Origin: Rhinolophus ferrumequinum
Taxonomy: Eukaryota > Chordata > Mammalia > Chiroptera > Rhinolophidae
NCBI RefSeq assembly: GCF_004115265.2
Contig: NC_046305.1
Coordinates: forward strand, 43,930,187 to 43,994,186
DNA length: 64,000 nucleotides
Reading direction: 5' to 3'
Below the pieces are notes generated by a model. The model was not told the DNA's origin and made no database searches. It saw only the letters and a list, made by a program, of their open reading frames with translations. Position 1 is the first letter of the stretch; every line of letters starts with the position of its first letter. Shown one piece after another: positions 13,101-29,200 of the stretch. The position numbers were made by a program, and so were the translations under genes.

Positions 13101-16100
13101 CCCTCTTCTCCCTTCACAATCCTCAGCCCTGCTGTAACTGGGACGCAAAGAAGGGGGAGTACGTGTTTCCTGCCAAGAAGAAGCTGCAGGAATATCGCGT
13201 CTTAATTACCACCCTCATCACTGCCAGCAGGTGGGAAGTGTGTATGTGTACTTCTTAATCGTGTGTGGGAAGAGGTTGCAGGCTAGGGAGTGGGGTGAGG
13301 GGCCAGCGTGGGTGAGCGTTCAGGTTTGCTAGTCAGGTGGCTGGGGATGACCCTGCCTGGCCTGACACCTCCCAGGTTGGTCTCCGCCCAGTTTCCCATT
13401 GATCACTTCACACACATCTTCATCGATGAGGCTGGCCACTGCATGGAGCCCGAGAGTCTGGTGGCCATAGCAGGTGAGGGGCTCAGGGTGGGCTGCGGGC
13501 ACGCCACCCCATGTGGGGTTAGGAAGCTCCCGCCACTTAACCTTTCTCCTCCCCATGCTACCTTGCCCCCCAGGGCTGATGGAAGTCAAGGAAACAGACA
13601 ATCCAGGAGGACAGCTGGTGCTGGCGGGAGACCCTCGGCAGCTGGGGCCTGTGCTGCGTTCCCCGCTGACCCAGAAGCATGGGCTGGGGTACTCAATGCT
13701 GGAGCGGCTGCTCACCTACAACACCTTGTACAAGAAGGGCCCCAATGGCTATAACCCCCAGTTCATAACTAAGCTCCTACGCAACTACAGGTACCCCGCA
13801 ATCCACCCCCCGACACCCATGCCATCCCATACCTTCATACCCTCCGTAGCCCCAGCTAGAGGCCCCGTCCTGCAGTCCTGTTTCTTAAAGGCTATGTGAT
13901 GCAGAAGGTCTCTAACCCGGAAGGTCGGAGGGCTTCCCTCGGCCGCGTCACTGTACTCCTTGGCTGTGTGACTTAGCAAGTGGCTTTGCTCTAGAGCTGT
14001 TTGCCTGTCTGTATACTGAGAGATGGCCAGTGGGTCCCAGCGTTTCATGTGGGTCCCAGATCAAGTTTCCAGGCAATCCAAGGAGAAATGAGAAAAATCG
14101 GGACAGAGCAGCTTTTCATTAAGTGAATTGTTACTCAAATGAAAAAGCAATCCTTCCTTTAGTCAATGAGTTATGGGTTCCTAAGTCCTTAGTTCCTTAG
14201 GTGAGTCCACGAAGAGTTCAGTAAGTGTTAGCTGTTGTGTTAGTACTTTTTATGTTTGGGGATTTAGTTACGTTATCTCACCAAATAATGGTGATAATAG
14301 ATGATGCTTGTTTTTATACCACCCTTCGTTGACAAAATTGAAACCTGAGAATGGGTCCCTAATTTCTTGCTTTCTTCTGTTAAACTTGGCCGGTCTATGA
14401 AATCCATGGGCCATATCCTCTCTGGAACCACATGTGGTTCCGTTTTCTGTGGTTTACAGTCCTAGCAGCAGACCTTGTAGATGAAGGAGCCTGCTGTCCA
14501 GTGGGCAGAGGGCAGGAGGATAACGTGTGTGGGCCCAGAGCAGGGAGAAGCGGGGTCCCCGAGAGCGAGGCAGAAGTAATCCAGCCACTGGTCTTGCTCT
14601 TCCTCCTTTGCCTCTCAGGTCTCACCCCACCATCCTGGACATTCCTAACCGGCTCTATTATGAAGGGGAGCTACAGGCTTGTGCTGACGTTATAGACCGA
14701 GAGCGCTTCTGCCGCTGGGAGGGTCTGCCCCGGCAGGTGAAAGCCTCCCACCCTGTACCCCAATTTCCGTCCCGTTGAAGGTGTGGGGTAGACTCGAGTG
14801 GAAGCCATGGACCGGGCCCTGTGTCACCTTGGCCTGGGATCCCACATTGCCTGCAAGGGTTTGGCAGGGAGAGGGAAGGGAAGCAGGGAGGTCCAGCTGA
14901 GGGTTTCTCCTGACTGTGTCCAGGGATTTCCCATCATCTTTCATGGCGTAATGGGCAAGGACGAGCGTGAGGGCAACAGCCCATCCTTCTTCAACCCCGA
15001 AGAGGCTGCCACAGTGACTTCCTACCTGAAGCTGCTCCTGGCTGCCTCCTTCAAGAAGGGCAAAACCCGCCTGAGCCCCCGAAGCGTGGGCGTGATCTCC
15101 CCGTACCGGAAGCAGGTTAGGCCCTCAGTGCCCATCAAGGGTGGGACACCACCCCCCTGCCCATGGTACCTTATTCAGAGCAAGACCACTCGCTGGAGCA
15201 TTCAGGAACTCAGGGCCTCTGCTGTCCCCTTCTCTCAGAAGCTCCGAGTTCAGCTGCCCTCCTCTTTGCCTCCCAGTTCCCTGGCCTGCCTGACTCCCTA
15301 AAGGCAAGAGAGAAAGGCACCTATCCCCATCTTCTAGGTGGAAAAAATCCGATACTGCATCACCAAACTTGACAAGGAGCTCCGGGGACTGGATGACATC
15401 AAGGACTTGAAGGTGACACCGCCATCCCGTTCCCCCTACCTTGTGTGCCCCTCACTTCTCCCCCTCCCAGAGACCTCCTCCGGCTCCTGCCCTGATGCTT
15501 CAGGCCAGTCCGCCCGTGCCCCATCCCAGCCTGGCTTGGATTCTCAAGCTTCTCACTCCTGGAGATCCCGACTTGGGGTTCTGTGATGGGACCAGGAAGT
15601 CCGGCATGTTTAGTCCACACCCCACACTATTGTTACGATCAGGCTAGTTAGAGGCCTCTGCGTGAAGGATAAAGTCCAAACTCCAAACTCCGAGGCCTGC
15701 CCGGCCTGCCATGTGATAGTGTCCCGTTCCCCTCTCGCACCCTCTGGGTGAGTCAGTGGCTTGATTTTGAGGTGGTGGTTCTTGGCTGCAGAAAAGGATC
15801 AGCTGGAGAGCTTGCAGTCTGGCGAGTGCCAGGGTCCCACCCAGCCAATTAACACGCTATCTGGGGTCAGAGCCAGGGCATCTGTATTTTTTCCAGCTCC
15901 TCAGGTGATCTCATGTGCAGGCAGCCCCGGTTGAAAAACAACTCTTTAAGATTGAGAGGTCTCTTCCTTGGAAATTCTGATTTGAGAGGTCTGGGTTGTA
16001 TATTTTTAACAAGTACTTCGTGATGGTCTTCAGGAAAGTTTGAAAACACTGCTTTGCGTTGCTGAATTTTCTTTGCTTAGAACACGGTCCAGTCCCTACC

Positions 16101-17178
16101 CCTTTAACTGGATTCACCCCTTCTGGTTTCAGCTTCCCGGGCATCCTCCTGTCCTCTTCCCTGCCCCTGGCGAGACACTCACTCCACTATGACAATTGCC
16201 CAGTGACTTCTCCACACCTGTCTTGGAGCTCAAGCTCCCTGAGGCAGGGCTTGTCCCTCTGGCTCCGCTCTGAGCCCCGGGTCTTAGGTCGTGCTTCCCT
16301 CCCTGCCAGGTGGGCTCCGTGGAAGAGTTCCAAGGCCAGGAACGCAGCGTCATCCTTATCTCCACTGTGCGGAGCAGCCAAAGCTTTGTGCAGCTGGACC
16401 TGGATTTTAATCTGGGTTTCCTGAAGAACCCCAAGGTTTGAGGGCTGGCGGGGAGCAGGAATTCCTCCTTCCTAAGGGCCCTTCCCTCCCGTGACGCCAC
16501 CACTTCTTCCTTGCAGAGGTTCAATGTGGCTGTGACCCGGGCCAAGGCTTTGCTCATCGTGGTGGGCAACCCACTTCTCCTGGGCCATGACCCCGACTGG
16601 AAGGCGTGAGCATTCCCACCTTCTAGTCCCTCTTGGAGGCCACCGTCCCCAGCCTAGGGCGGGTGGGTCTTGATTAAGCACCTCCTTGTGCCTCATTTCA
16701 TCCTGAGACCTGCCCATCATCGTGGTACCCCCCATTTAAGTTGATACCGACAGGTTAAGCACCTTGCCCAAAGGCACAGGCCTGTGTGGCAGGACTGATG
16801 CTGCGTCCCCAGCCTCCGCAGGTGCTCCTCGGCCAAGCCTGCACAGTTCTGTGTGTGTGAATGCCCCTGTCCTCCACAGATTCCTGGAGTTCTGTAAAGA
16901 AAACGGGGGCTATACCGGGTGCCCCTTCCCTGCCAAACTGGACCTGCAGCAAGGACAGAACTTACTCCAAGATATGAGCAAGCTCAGCTCCTCTACCTCA
17001 GGTACGGCTGGGCCAAGGTGGGCCAGGTGGAGGACAGTGCTGGGGGCAGAGGTAAGGAAGTCAAAGCTCCCCTCCTTTCTTTCTAGGAACCCAAAGTAAG
17101 GACTACCTCCCCCAGGAGCGGGAGGGGGAAGGCAGCCTGCCCCTGCAAGTGGAGCCAGAGTGGAGGAACGAGCTCTGA
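7105..17178 (+). CDS. MOV10: MOV10 RISC-complex RNA helicase, 5'-partial (lacks first coding exon)
   Basis: MOV10 is an ATP-dependent 5'-to-3' RNA helicase of the UPF1-like SF1 group. It acts in the cytoplasm and P-bodies with Argonaute and UPF1 and restricts LINE-1 and retroviruses. Nineteen exons with GT-AG borders and consistent phase read through to a stop: 7105-7305, 7568-7803, 8009-8267, 9308-9442, 10501-10669, 11414-11568, 11827-12003, 12116-12263, 12715-12873, 13127-13230, 13376-13473, 13574-13790, 14619-14736, 14924-15115, 15338-15412, 16310-16435, 16517-16605, 16880-17001, 17087-17178. They give 956 residues, colinear with human residues 47-1003 as I recall them, with one residue fewer near the start. 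Walker A GPPGTGKT lies at 12213-12236 and the DEAG box at 13425-13436. The C-terminal helicase motif [10 protein letters not shown] is in the exon at 16517, and the protein ends WRNEL. The first exon begins in codon phase 2. The missing N-terminal exon (about 46 codons) was not found upstream and is presumably outside the window. Confidence 0.97.
8530..8815 (+). mobile_element. L1M-type LINE 3' UTR fragment in a MOV10 intron
   Basis: Starts at agctttattgagacaattca, includes aagcaaccactgacctgctt and ends at catatggatggaatcata. These are well-known L1M 3' UTR phrases. It lies between the MOV10 exons ending 8267 and starting 9308. Confidence 0.65.
9637..10030 (-). mobile_element. tRNA-derived SINE, minus orientation, in a MOV10 intron
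   Basis: The head GGCCGGCCCGG...TGGCTCAGGCG (reverse complement) lies at the right end and a short T-run marks the A-tail at the left. Exact 13-bp target duplications tatcttacaattt flank it at 9624-9636 and 10031-10043. The middle is lengthened by imperfect repeats of cagctcac/gctcatg type. The exact duplication suggests a fairly recent insertion. It is antisense to MOV10. Confidence 0.85.
10835..10990 (+). repeat. MIR SINE in a MOV10 intron
   Basis: Contains gctgcgtggccttgggcaag and gagttccctcacctgaaaag. Confidence 0.65.
12950..13060 (+). repeat. MIR SINE in a MOV10 intron
   Basis: Contains gaccttgggtgggtcag and ttcagtttccctgtgtgtaa. Confidence 0.6.
15640..15760 (+). mobile_element. L2 LINE fragment in a MOV10 intron
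   Basis: Contains aggataaagtccaaactcc, followed by diverged L2 sequence. It sits in the intron between exons ending 15412 and starting 16310. Confidence 0.5.
15773..15938 (+). mobile_element. MER5A-like hAT-Charlie MITE in a MOV10 intron
   Basis: Starts gtggttcttggctgcagaaa, includes gggcatctgtattttttcca and caggtgatctcatgtgcagg, and ends gttgaaaaaca. These are diverged MER5A-type phrases with inverted ends. Old element. Confidence 0.55.
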
Positions 17179-17400
17179 AGGGACAGCAGCTGGCCTTCGC
17201 ACACCAGCCAAGCCTTAACCGCCCACCCAGCCTGAACCAGAACCCAGCTGAGCTGCCCCTCCGAGGGACAGGAAGGCTGGGGGAAGGAGTTTACAACCCA
17301 AGCCATTCCACCCCCTCCCCTGCAGGGGAGAATGACATAGTAAGCTGCTAACAGTGGGAATAAGAGGCGGAAAGAAAACTCAAAACAAAATTGTTATATG
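17179..17400 (+). other. MOV10: MOV10 3' UTR (end approximate)
   Basis: Sequence follows the MOV10 stop codon at 17176-17178. No canonical AATAAA lies downstream; the nearest candidates are AATAAG near 17359 and an A-rich run at 17373-17391. The real cleavage site is therefore uncertain. The convergent RHOC 3' UTR comes in from the right. Confidence 0.5.
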
Positions 17401-17797
17401 CCAAAGCCTCCATGTCTTCTCAGCCTGGTCCCAGCTTCCAGGAGCTCCAAGCTGACCCCACAGGGGAGGGTGGAACCCCACCCAGGGCCACATCCCCTCC
17501 CCAGCTAGAGAGGAACCCAGCCCCCATATCCAGAGGCGGAAACCCTGTGGGAGGTGGCAGAGAAGCCACCCACAGGCTTCTAAGTTTAGCCCCTGCTCCA
17601 GACCACTCCCCTCACCCGCCTCCAAGGCCCCCAGCCAGGCATGACCTCATCCTTGGCTCTAAGACTCCACCCTGCCGGCCCGAGTCCTGCCTTTGCAAAC
17701 GGGGGTCATTTTGGCAAGCAACTTGGAAATGAGGAGAGATGGGACTCCAGGCTCACAACCAAGACAGGGACCAGGAAAGACAGGAAGCTGCCACATG

Positions 17798-18207
17798 CAC
17801 GTTGAAGCTTGTGGCCTTTATTCATGCCCCCCAGGTATTGCCAGAGACAAGGCCCATGCCCAGGGCAGGAATACCAGGGGTCTAGGACTCTGGGTTCCAC
17901 CGAGTGTCCTATCCCAGACATGCTCCTCTGAGCCAGGAGTGTATAAAGTGCTGGTGTGTGACATCCTCTGGGGAAGGCCAAAGGGATCAAGAGCCATGTC
18001 CCTGGACCCAGACGGCAGCAGGAGAATTCTGCTCTGGGAAAGCAGGGCATAGCCCTAAGTTCCCAGGGTGCCGGGGAAACTCAATGCAGTCCTGGGCTGG
18101 AGGGAACTGAAAAAGGGAGTCTTCAGCATGGAGCCCTAAGAGGGTGGCCTGGGGGCTCTGTCCCCCTGTGAAGGGAAGGGAGGTGGCGAAGGAGGGAAAC
18201 ATTAGTC
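17798..18207 (-). other. RHOC: RHOC 3' UTR
   Basis: This follows the RHOC stop (18208-18210) on the minus strand. A canonical AATAAA (minus strand) lies at 17817-17822, so cleavage is expected near 17795-17805. That leaves only about 400 bp between the RHOC end and the presumed MOV10 3' end, so the two genes converge tail to tail. Confidence 0.75.
17817..17822 (-). terminator. RHOC: RHOC polyadenylation signal
   Basis: TTTATT on the plus strand is AATAAA on the minus strand, about 390 bp after the RHOC stop codon and in the correct orientation. Confidence 0.7.
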
Positions 18208-23535
<5,328 letters not shown>

Positions 23536-24539
23536 CTTCCGTGTGGCCGCTTTCAGCTGCGCTGCGGGAGCCGGAGGCACAGACTGACCCCGGCGCCCCG
23601 CCCCGCCCTCCTCTAGCGCCGCGGCGGGGAGGGGCGGGCCCGGAGCGGGAGGCTCCGCCCGCCCACAGCTCGGGCTCTGGTCACCCAGTGGTCACCCCCG
23701 CCGCTGGCTAGGGGATCCAGGGCGCCGGCCCCCGGGGTCGGAGAAGATGCCTGGATTGGGGCGGAGTGGGCGGAGGGGCGAGGCAGATCCCTGAGGACTC
23801 TCCCTCTGCCCCGCCTCCCAGCCCCTAGGGGCGGACCGGCGTCGGGAAAGTTGAGAGGAGCTCGGGGTGGGGTCGAGAAAGGGCCGCTGCTGCCCTCCCG
23901 TGGCCACCCAGCCACCTGTCCCTACATTACCTGGGACCTCCCGGGAGGCGGGACTGGGTATAGGGCGGCCTCCGGGACGCCCAAGTTGGGGGCTGCGAAG
24001 GAGACCCACCTTCTGTTCCTAGAATCGTTGCAGCGTCAGTACAGCCCACATCATCCCCCAGCCTTGAGAACTTATGAGAATCGTTGCGACCCGGGCCAAT
24101 GTCCTATACTTCACAATTCCCTTCCTTCCCCAGGCCTGGAATTTCCATGAGTTCAATTCCTACCTACCCCTCAAAGGGCACTCGCGGAAATCCAGATGCC
24201 CAGCTGGGAATTCAGTTTTCATCCGAATAGTTATTTCTGTGCCGCTAAGGGCACTGAGCCCCGTCTGACTTGACACACGAGGTATTTACTTACACGTGTT
24301 ATCTCCTTCCTCGTAAGGTACCGTCTGAGGAAGCAGATGTTGCTTGAGGACGGCTACTCACATTTTATTAGCTTGTGCTCCGTAACTACACAGCTCCGCC
24401 CTTTTTCTACTCATCACAGATCTTCGGGTAAAGTATACCAATCCCCTGGTGCCTGTAAAAACCTGAGGCTCAGAGAAGTGGCTAGCCCCAATTTTTGCAA
24501 TATGTATGTGACAGAACAAGAATTCAGACACTGGGGCCT

Positions 24540-24680
24540 GTCTGGCCCCCAAGCTGGGCTCTGTCCCTGCTGTCCCCTCTGCTCCAACCTGTCCCTTCCT
24601 GCTGGCCAGCACAGTGAGTGGCACATAGTAGGCTGTCAACAAATATTTGCTTAATGAATGTCTTAATGAAGTCTACAGAC
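24540..24680 (+). mobile_element. L2/MIR-type 3' tail
   Basis: Ends tggcacatagtaggctgtca then acaaatatttgcttaatgaa, the shared tail of L2 and MIR elements. Confidence 0.55.
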
Positions 24681-24839
24681 TTGAACGATCTGAAGTGCAA
24701 CCCACACATTTGAATAACGAAGAAACCCAGGTCCAGAGCACTTTGGTCCCCAGGCCTCTTAACCTGCTCAATCAACATTTATGGAGTGTGAACTGAGAGC
24801 TATGTGCTCAGTTCAGATCAATAAATTCAGAATATAGAC

Positions 24840-25065
24840 TACTTAAAGATAGCTAACAGTTATTGAACCCTTATTATATGGGCCTGGCTCTACACATGTG
24901 AACTACATGAGTCCTTACAAGAACCTTATGAGGTAGTACTGTTATCTCCATCTTACTGAGAAGCAACTTGAGGCTCAGAGAGGTTACAGAGCTGATATTG
25001 GATCTGGCACCAGAATCCAAACAGCAGGACTCTAGAACCCCTGCTCTTAACTGTGACTCCATACC
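24840..25065 (-). repeat. MIR SINE, near full length
   Basis: Contains gctaacagttattgaaccct, ccttatgaggtagtactgtt, gaggctcagagaggttacag and ctgctcttaactgtgactcc. Confidence 0.75.
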
Positions 25066-25670
25066 GACTCCTAATACAGACAGTCATAATACAGGAGGCA
25101 GTCGTTATAGTGGGGGCATGCCTGGGCTGTGGAATACCCAGCCTTAGAGGGCGGGAGGAAGAAGTAGTGGCCAGATCATGAAGAATCTTCTATGCCACAC
25201 TTGAGTTGAGTGTTGATTTGAGTCTCGGTGCAGTGAGGAGCCACTGAAACGTTCTCTCAGGGAAATAACCAACTGAGATTCACACGGCGGAAAGGTCACT
25301 CTGTTATGTCCCAAGTATATTGGGGGAAATGGGAGAGTGGCCTGGAGACAGAGTTCGGAGATGAATTAGGAGGCTAATGCAGTCAAGAACTGAGGTACTA
25401 AGGTAGTGACACGGTGGAGATAAGTGGAGAAATATTAAATACATTTTTATATAATCAACCATACTAAGTGATTGATTAGCTTGATGAGGAATAGACGGAA
25501 GCCAAAGGTGACCAACTCCAAGCTTTCTACCTTGAACAGCTGAGCTGGTGCCCAGAGATGACGAACCAGAGGTACATGTCTGTTGAGGAAATGATGAATT
25601 CGCCTTGAGGTGTGTTCAGTAAAGTGTCTGCCGAATGCCGAGGAGATAGATGGGATATGTGGGTCTAAAG

Positions 25671-25864
25671 CAGGGGTGTCCAAACTGCGGCCCGCAATCC
25701 ATTTTTAATTGGCCTGCAGCAAATTCCAAAAATATATTTAGTTTACTTAAATAAACCAGGTGAGGCAATACGTACTTCACCTCGAGTGAGTGGCCCGGCT
25801 GTTTGTGTATTTTACCGCATAGGGCCCTTGGTGAAAAACGTTGAAAAAAGTTTGGACACCCCTG
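25671..25864. mobile_element. Short non-autonomous hAT element, copy 1
   Basis: Inverted ends CAGGGGTGTCCAAA and TTTGGACACCCCTG are perfect. Flanking 8-mers gtctaaag and ctctaaag differ at one base, a hAT-sized target duplication. It shares almost all its sequence with 54305-54516 but lacks about 18 bp of the left GC-rich part. It lies 200 bp beyond the PPM1J 3' end. Confidence 0.85.
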
Positions 25865-26059
25865 CTCTAAAGCTCAGGAGAGGTCTGGGCTGGAAGTACT
25901 GACTTGGACAAATGAGGCTGTGTGGAAGAGCAGGAAGAGCAGAGGGCAGGAGAAAGAACCTGGGAACACGACAATTTCAGGACTTGTCTGGTGTACGTTC
26001 CACCACCCCAAAGAGCTTATCGTAACCTTTCGGTTTCCAGTCAAAGTAATTAAAGACAC

Positions 26060-26238
26060 ACATTTTTTAATCCATCTGGTTTATTTGCCAATAGCTATAA
26101 TTTTGGATCTAACTGATACCCCTTCTTCAGTTAAACCGCCACTTAAAGAAGGTCAGGGAGACAACTTCAGAACTTGGGCGGGTGGGGCGTAAGCATGGAG
26201 AGGCTGGGATGGCGGCGGGAGGGTCGGGGCTGAGCCTC
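26060..26238 (-). other. PPM1J: PPM1J 3' UTR with AATAAA
   Basis: A short untranslated region follows the stop codon (26239-26241). AATAAA on the minus strand lies at 26080-26085 (TTTATT on plus), implying cleavage near 26060. Confidence 0.7.
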
Positions 26239-29200
26239 TCAGGAGTAACTACCTGGCCCTCCCAGGGGGATGATGAAGACCGAGATGTCATCCCCGGAAC
26301 CCAGCTTGTTGTTGGGGAGACGCCAGCCACGGTCCCGGGGAGCGCCCCGGGCCCCCAGGACTAGAGCTTGGGCCAGAGCTGTGTACCTGCCAGAAGCACA
26401 GGAGCACATTCACGTACCAGCATGTACATGGGAAGATACATACACAGGCCCTCATTGCTTCCCTTTACCCGTTCCTTCCCCACTGTCATCCCTTCACTGT
26501 CATTCACCCCCTACCTGTTGGGGTCATTGGGCTCATAGCCTGACAGCACCCTGTCCACAGTGGCGGCTACCTCACAGTCACTGGTGACATCCCACAGCCC
26601 ATCTGTTCCCAGGACCAGCACGTCATCCGGGCAGTGCTCATATTGTGTCAGGTCATATACTCGCACCTGGTGGGAAAAGAGAGTGGAGAGGGAGCTTGCG
26701 GATGAGGACACCGGCGGTGAAAGCCAGCCTAAGACCCCCGGAGGAGGTACAGTGTGGTTAAGGAGGTCCCCATATGGCTCACCTCAGGGAAGCAGGACAG
26801 GAAGGGCTTGATGGGCAGGGTGGAACTGCAGACCTTGAGGTTGTGGTCTCCTAAGCCCCGGGTCACCCCAATGGTGGCCATCATTCGAGCCTAAAGGAAA
26901 TGAGGCAGGGATGCTGCTATAGCCCTCTCCCAGACTCTCTGAAACAGTGGACCCTCCCACCCCTGCCCTGCCCTCAGGTAGAACCTCCACCTCCCTAGAC
27001 AACTTGTGATGGGTCCTCCGGCCCTCTCCCACCTCTATCATGGAGTTTACCTTTTTGCCCTCCCCACAGACCAGAGGAAACCTGAGATCCTCCAGCTCGA
27101 TCTTTTTGTAGGCCCTGGGGAGGGGGGGAGTAGAGGAGGCATGACCCAGGCATCAAAGGCCCTCTCCCCTAGGAGCCACACCCCTCACACAAACCCCTAA
27201 GAGCCACATCCCCCAAACTCCCAGCCCGGCCCAGCCTCCAGCTTCCCCCTTGCTGCTGGTGAGGGACTGCTTGCGTTACTATGGGAATGGACCCAGCTCT
27301 GAGGGAAGTGTTACCAGCCGGTCATGGTCTGGTCCCGGTACAGCATCCTCTGACCCAGCTCCTTGGGCTGAACTCTTCGAGGGAACTCGAGGTGGGTGAA
27401 TTCACCCCCCAGTAGCTCCGGTTTCATGAAGCCCTGGGGTTGGGAGTGGCCAGACAGAGCAGAGGGCCAGGGGCCATGAGGCTTACAGCACACCCTGGTG
27501 TATAAATGATCTTACTTGGAGCAGACCCTTAAATGGAGTTTACAAGGTGGGGTGCACTGTCTAATATTAGCCTATATTAACTCATTTACTGCTCACAACA
27601 ACCCTCTTAAGGCAGGAAGTACTGACGCAAGTTAAGGGAATTGTCCAAAGTCACACAATTAGCAAAGCACTCGAATCAGGATACAATTACAGACAGTCTA
27701 GCTCCAGAGCCAGTGCTTAAAACTGTAAACCCCTCTCGGGCCTTTGCCATTCCCTCCCCACCAATGACTCCACTTCCTTCCTCAGCCGGGGCCTAGAGGG
27801 AGCACCTGAGCGGCCCCTACTCCTTCCTGCTGCGTCCTCCACCAGCTCAGCCCTGTACTCCTCCCAGTAAGGAGCTGTCTGTCTGTGTGTTGGGAGGGAG
27901 TCCCTGGACATAGGGCACAAACAGACACAAAACTCAACAAAGAACAGGGGTAGGACGTTTGGTTCCTACTTACGAGCAGCTGAAGACGTTGGCGCTCAGT
28001 CTCCGGGGTGAATTCCCGAGACATTGGAATGATTTCACCATTCCGGACAATGATAGCTCTGCCCAGAGAAAGAAAAGATTTGGCTTTGACTCTCCTCAGA
28101 TCGCTCGTGGAGAATTCCAGAAGGGCCAGAATGGCCCTTAGGATCCCGCACCCAGGCCCCCATCTTTCCTCCCCTCATGGCTATTTCAGGCCCTTCCTTA
28201 TGTCTGTGATTCTTTCTGACCCCTTCCATTCTTTGATTTTTTTAAACACCCATCACCTCACTCTTTTCTGTTACCCCATTCCACAGCGTGACCCCTGCAA
28301 CCATTGTCAACCGTCCCCCCCTTACCTGCTGTCACCTGCATTGGCCACGTAGACCTTGCCTAGCAGATACACCACAACCAGTGCACAGCAGCCCCCCTCC
28401 ACTTGGTGGCCACGCCGCTCTTGGGCCATCTGCTCATCCTGCCACGGGAGGAAAGGTCGAAGGGGATGGATGAAGAAGTTCCAGGCATACAGCCACCCCC
28501 CTCTATTTGCAGAAGCAAACTGGCCCAGCCAAGCCATACTGGGGGAGAGGAGGGAGGACATGGGTGTAACTCCCTTCCTCCCTCCCCTCTGAACCAAGCT
28601 CTGCTCAGGCTCTCAGAGGTGTTGTGGGTTCTCAGGGTCACCCCCTCAGGCCACCTGGATTCCACATAGAATTCAGAGTGTCTGCCTAGCAGGCCCTTGG
28701 CCCGGGACACCCACTCACCATGACATGGAAGGCATTCTCAATGGCCCCCACTACCAGGCTCTCATGAGTCACTTCTTTCTGTGAAGACCAGCAGGACTGA
28801 GGACCAACCAAGTGAGAGGGATCTGAGGAACCTGGGGCCCCCGGGGTAGAGGGGAGGCAGAGGGGAGGTGGCGAGGGGTCCTGGAGTATCTCTACTAGGT
28901 CCTTTAGCTGCTCCCGAATGTGGCAATGCAGGAGCCGGGAGGCCATTTCAGCAGCTCCACCCCCTGCATGCCCATCAAACAGTCCCCAGTAGTAGAAGCA
29001 CAGTCCCTGGTGGAAGAAAAATTAGAGGTAAGTGATTTTGTGTGTGTGCGTGTGTGCGCGCGCGCTCGCATGCGTGGAGAGCAAGCCTCTGGGCATCCAT
29101 ACATACATCAGAGAGGAGGTCAAAGCTTGGTAATAAAGGCAAATTAGATTTCTTCACTCATTCACCAAGGGCCTACTTTGTGTCAGAAAGTAAAACATCA

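Larger units (their letters stand above)
23721..26059. other. RHOC-PPM1J intergenic region
   Basis: No gene is recognised. It contains unique GC-rich sequence close to the RHOC island, an L2/MIR tail (24540-24670), a MIR (about 24840-25065) and a hAT element (25671-25864). Confidence 0.6.
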
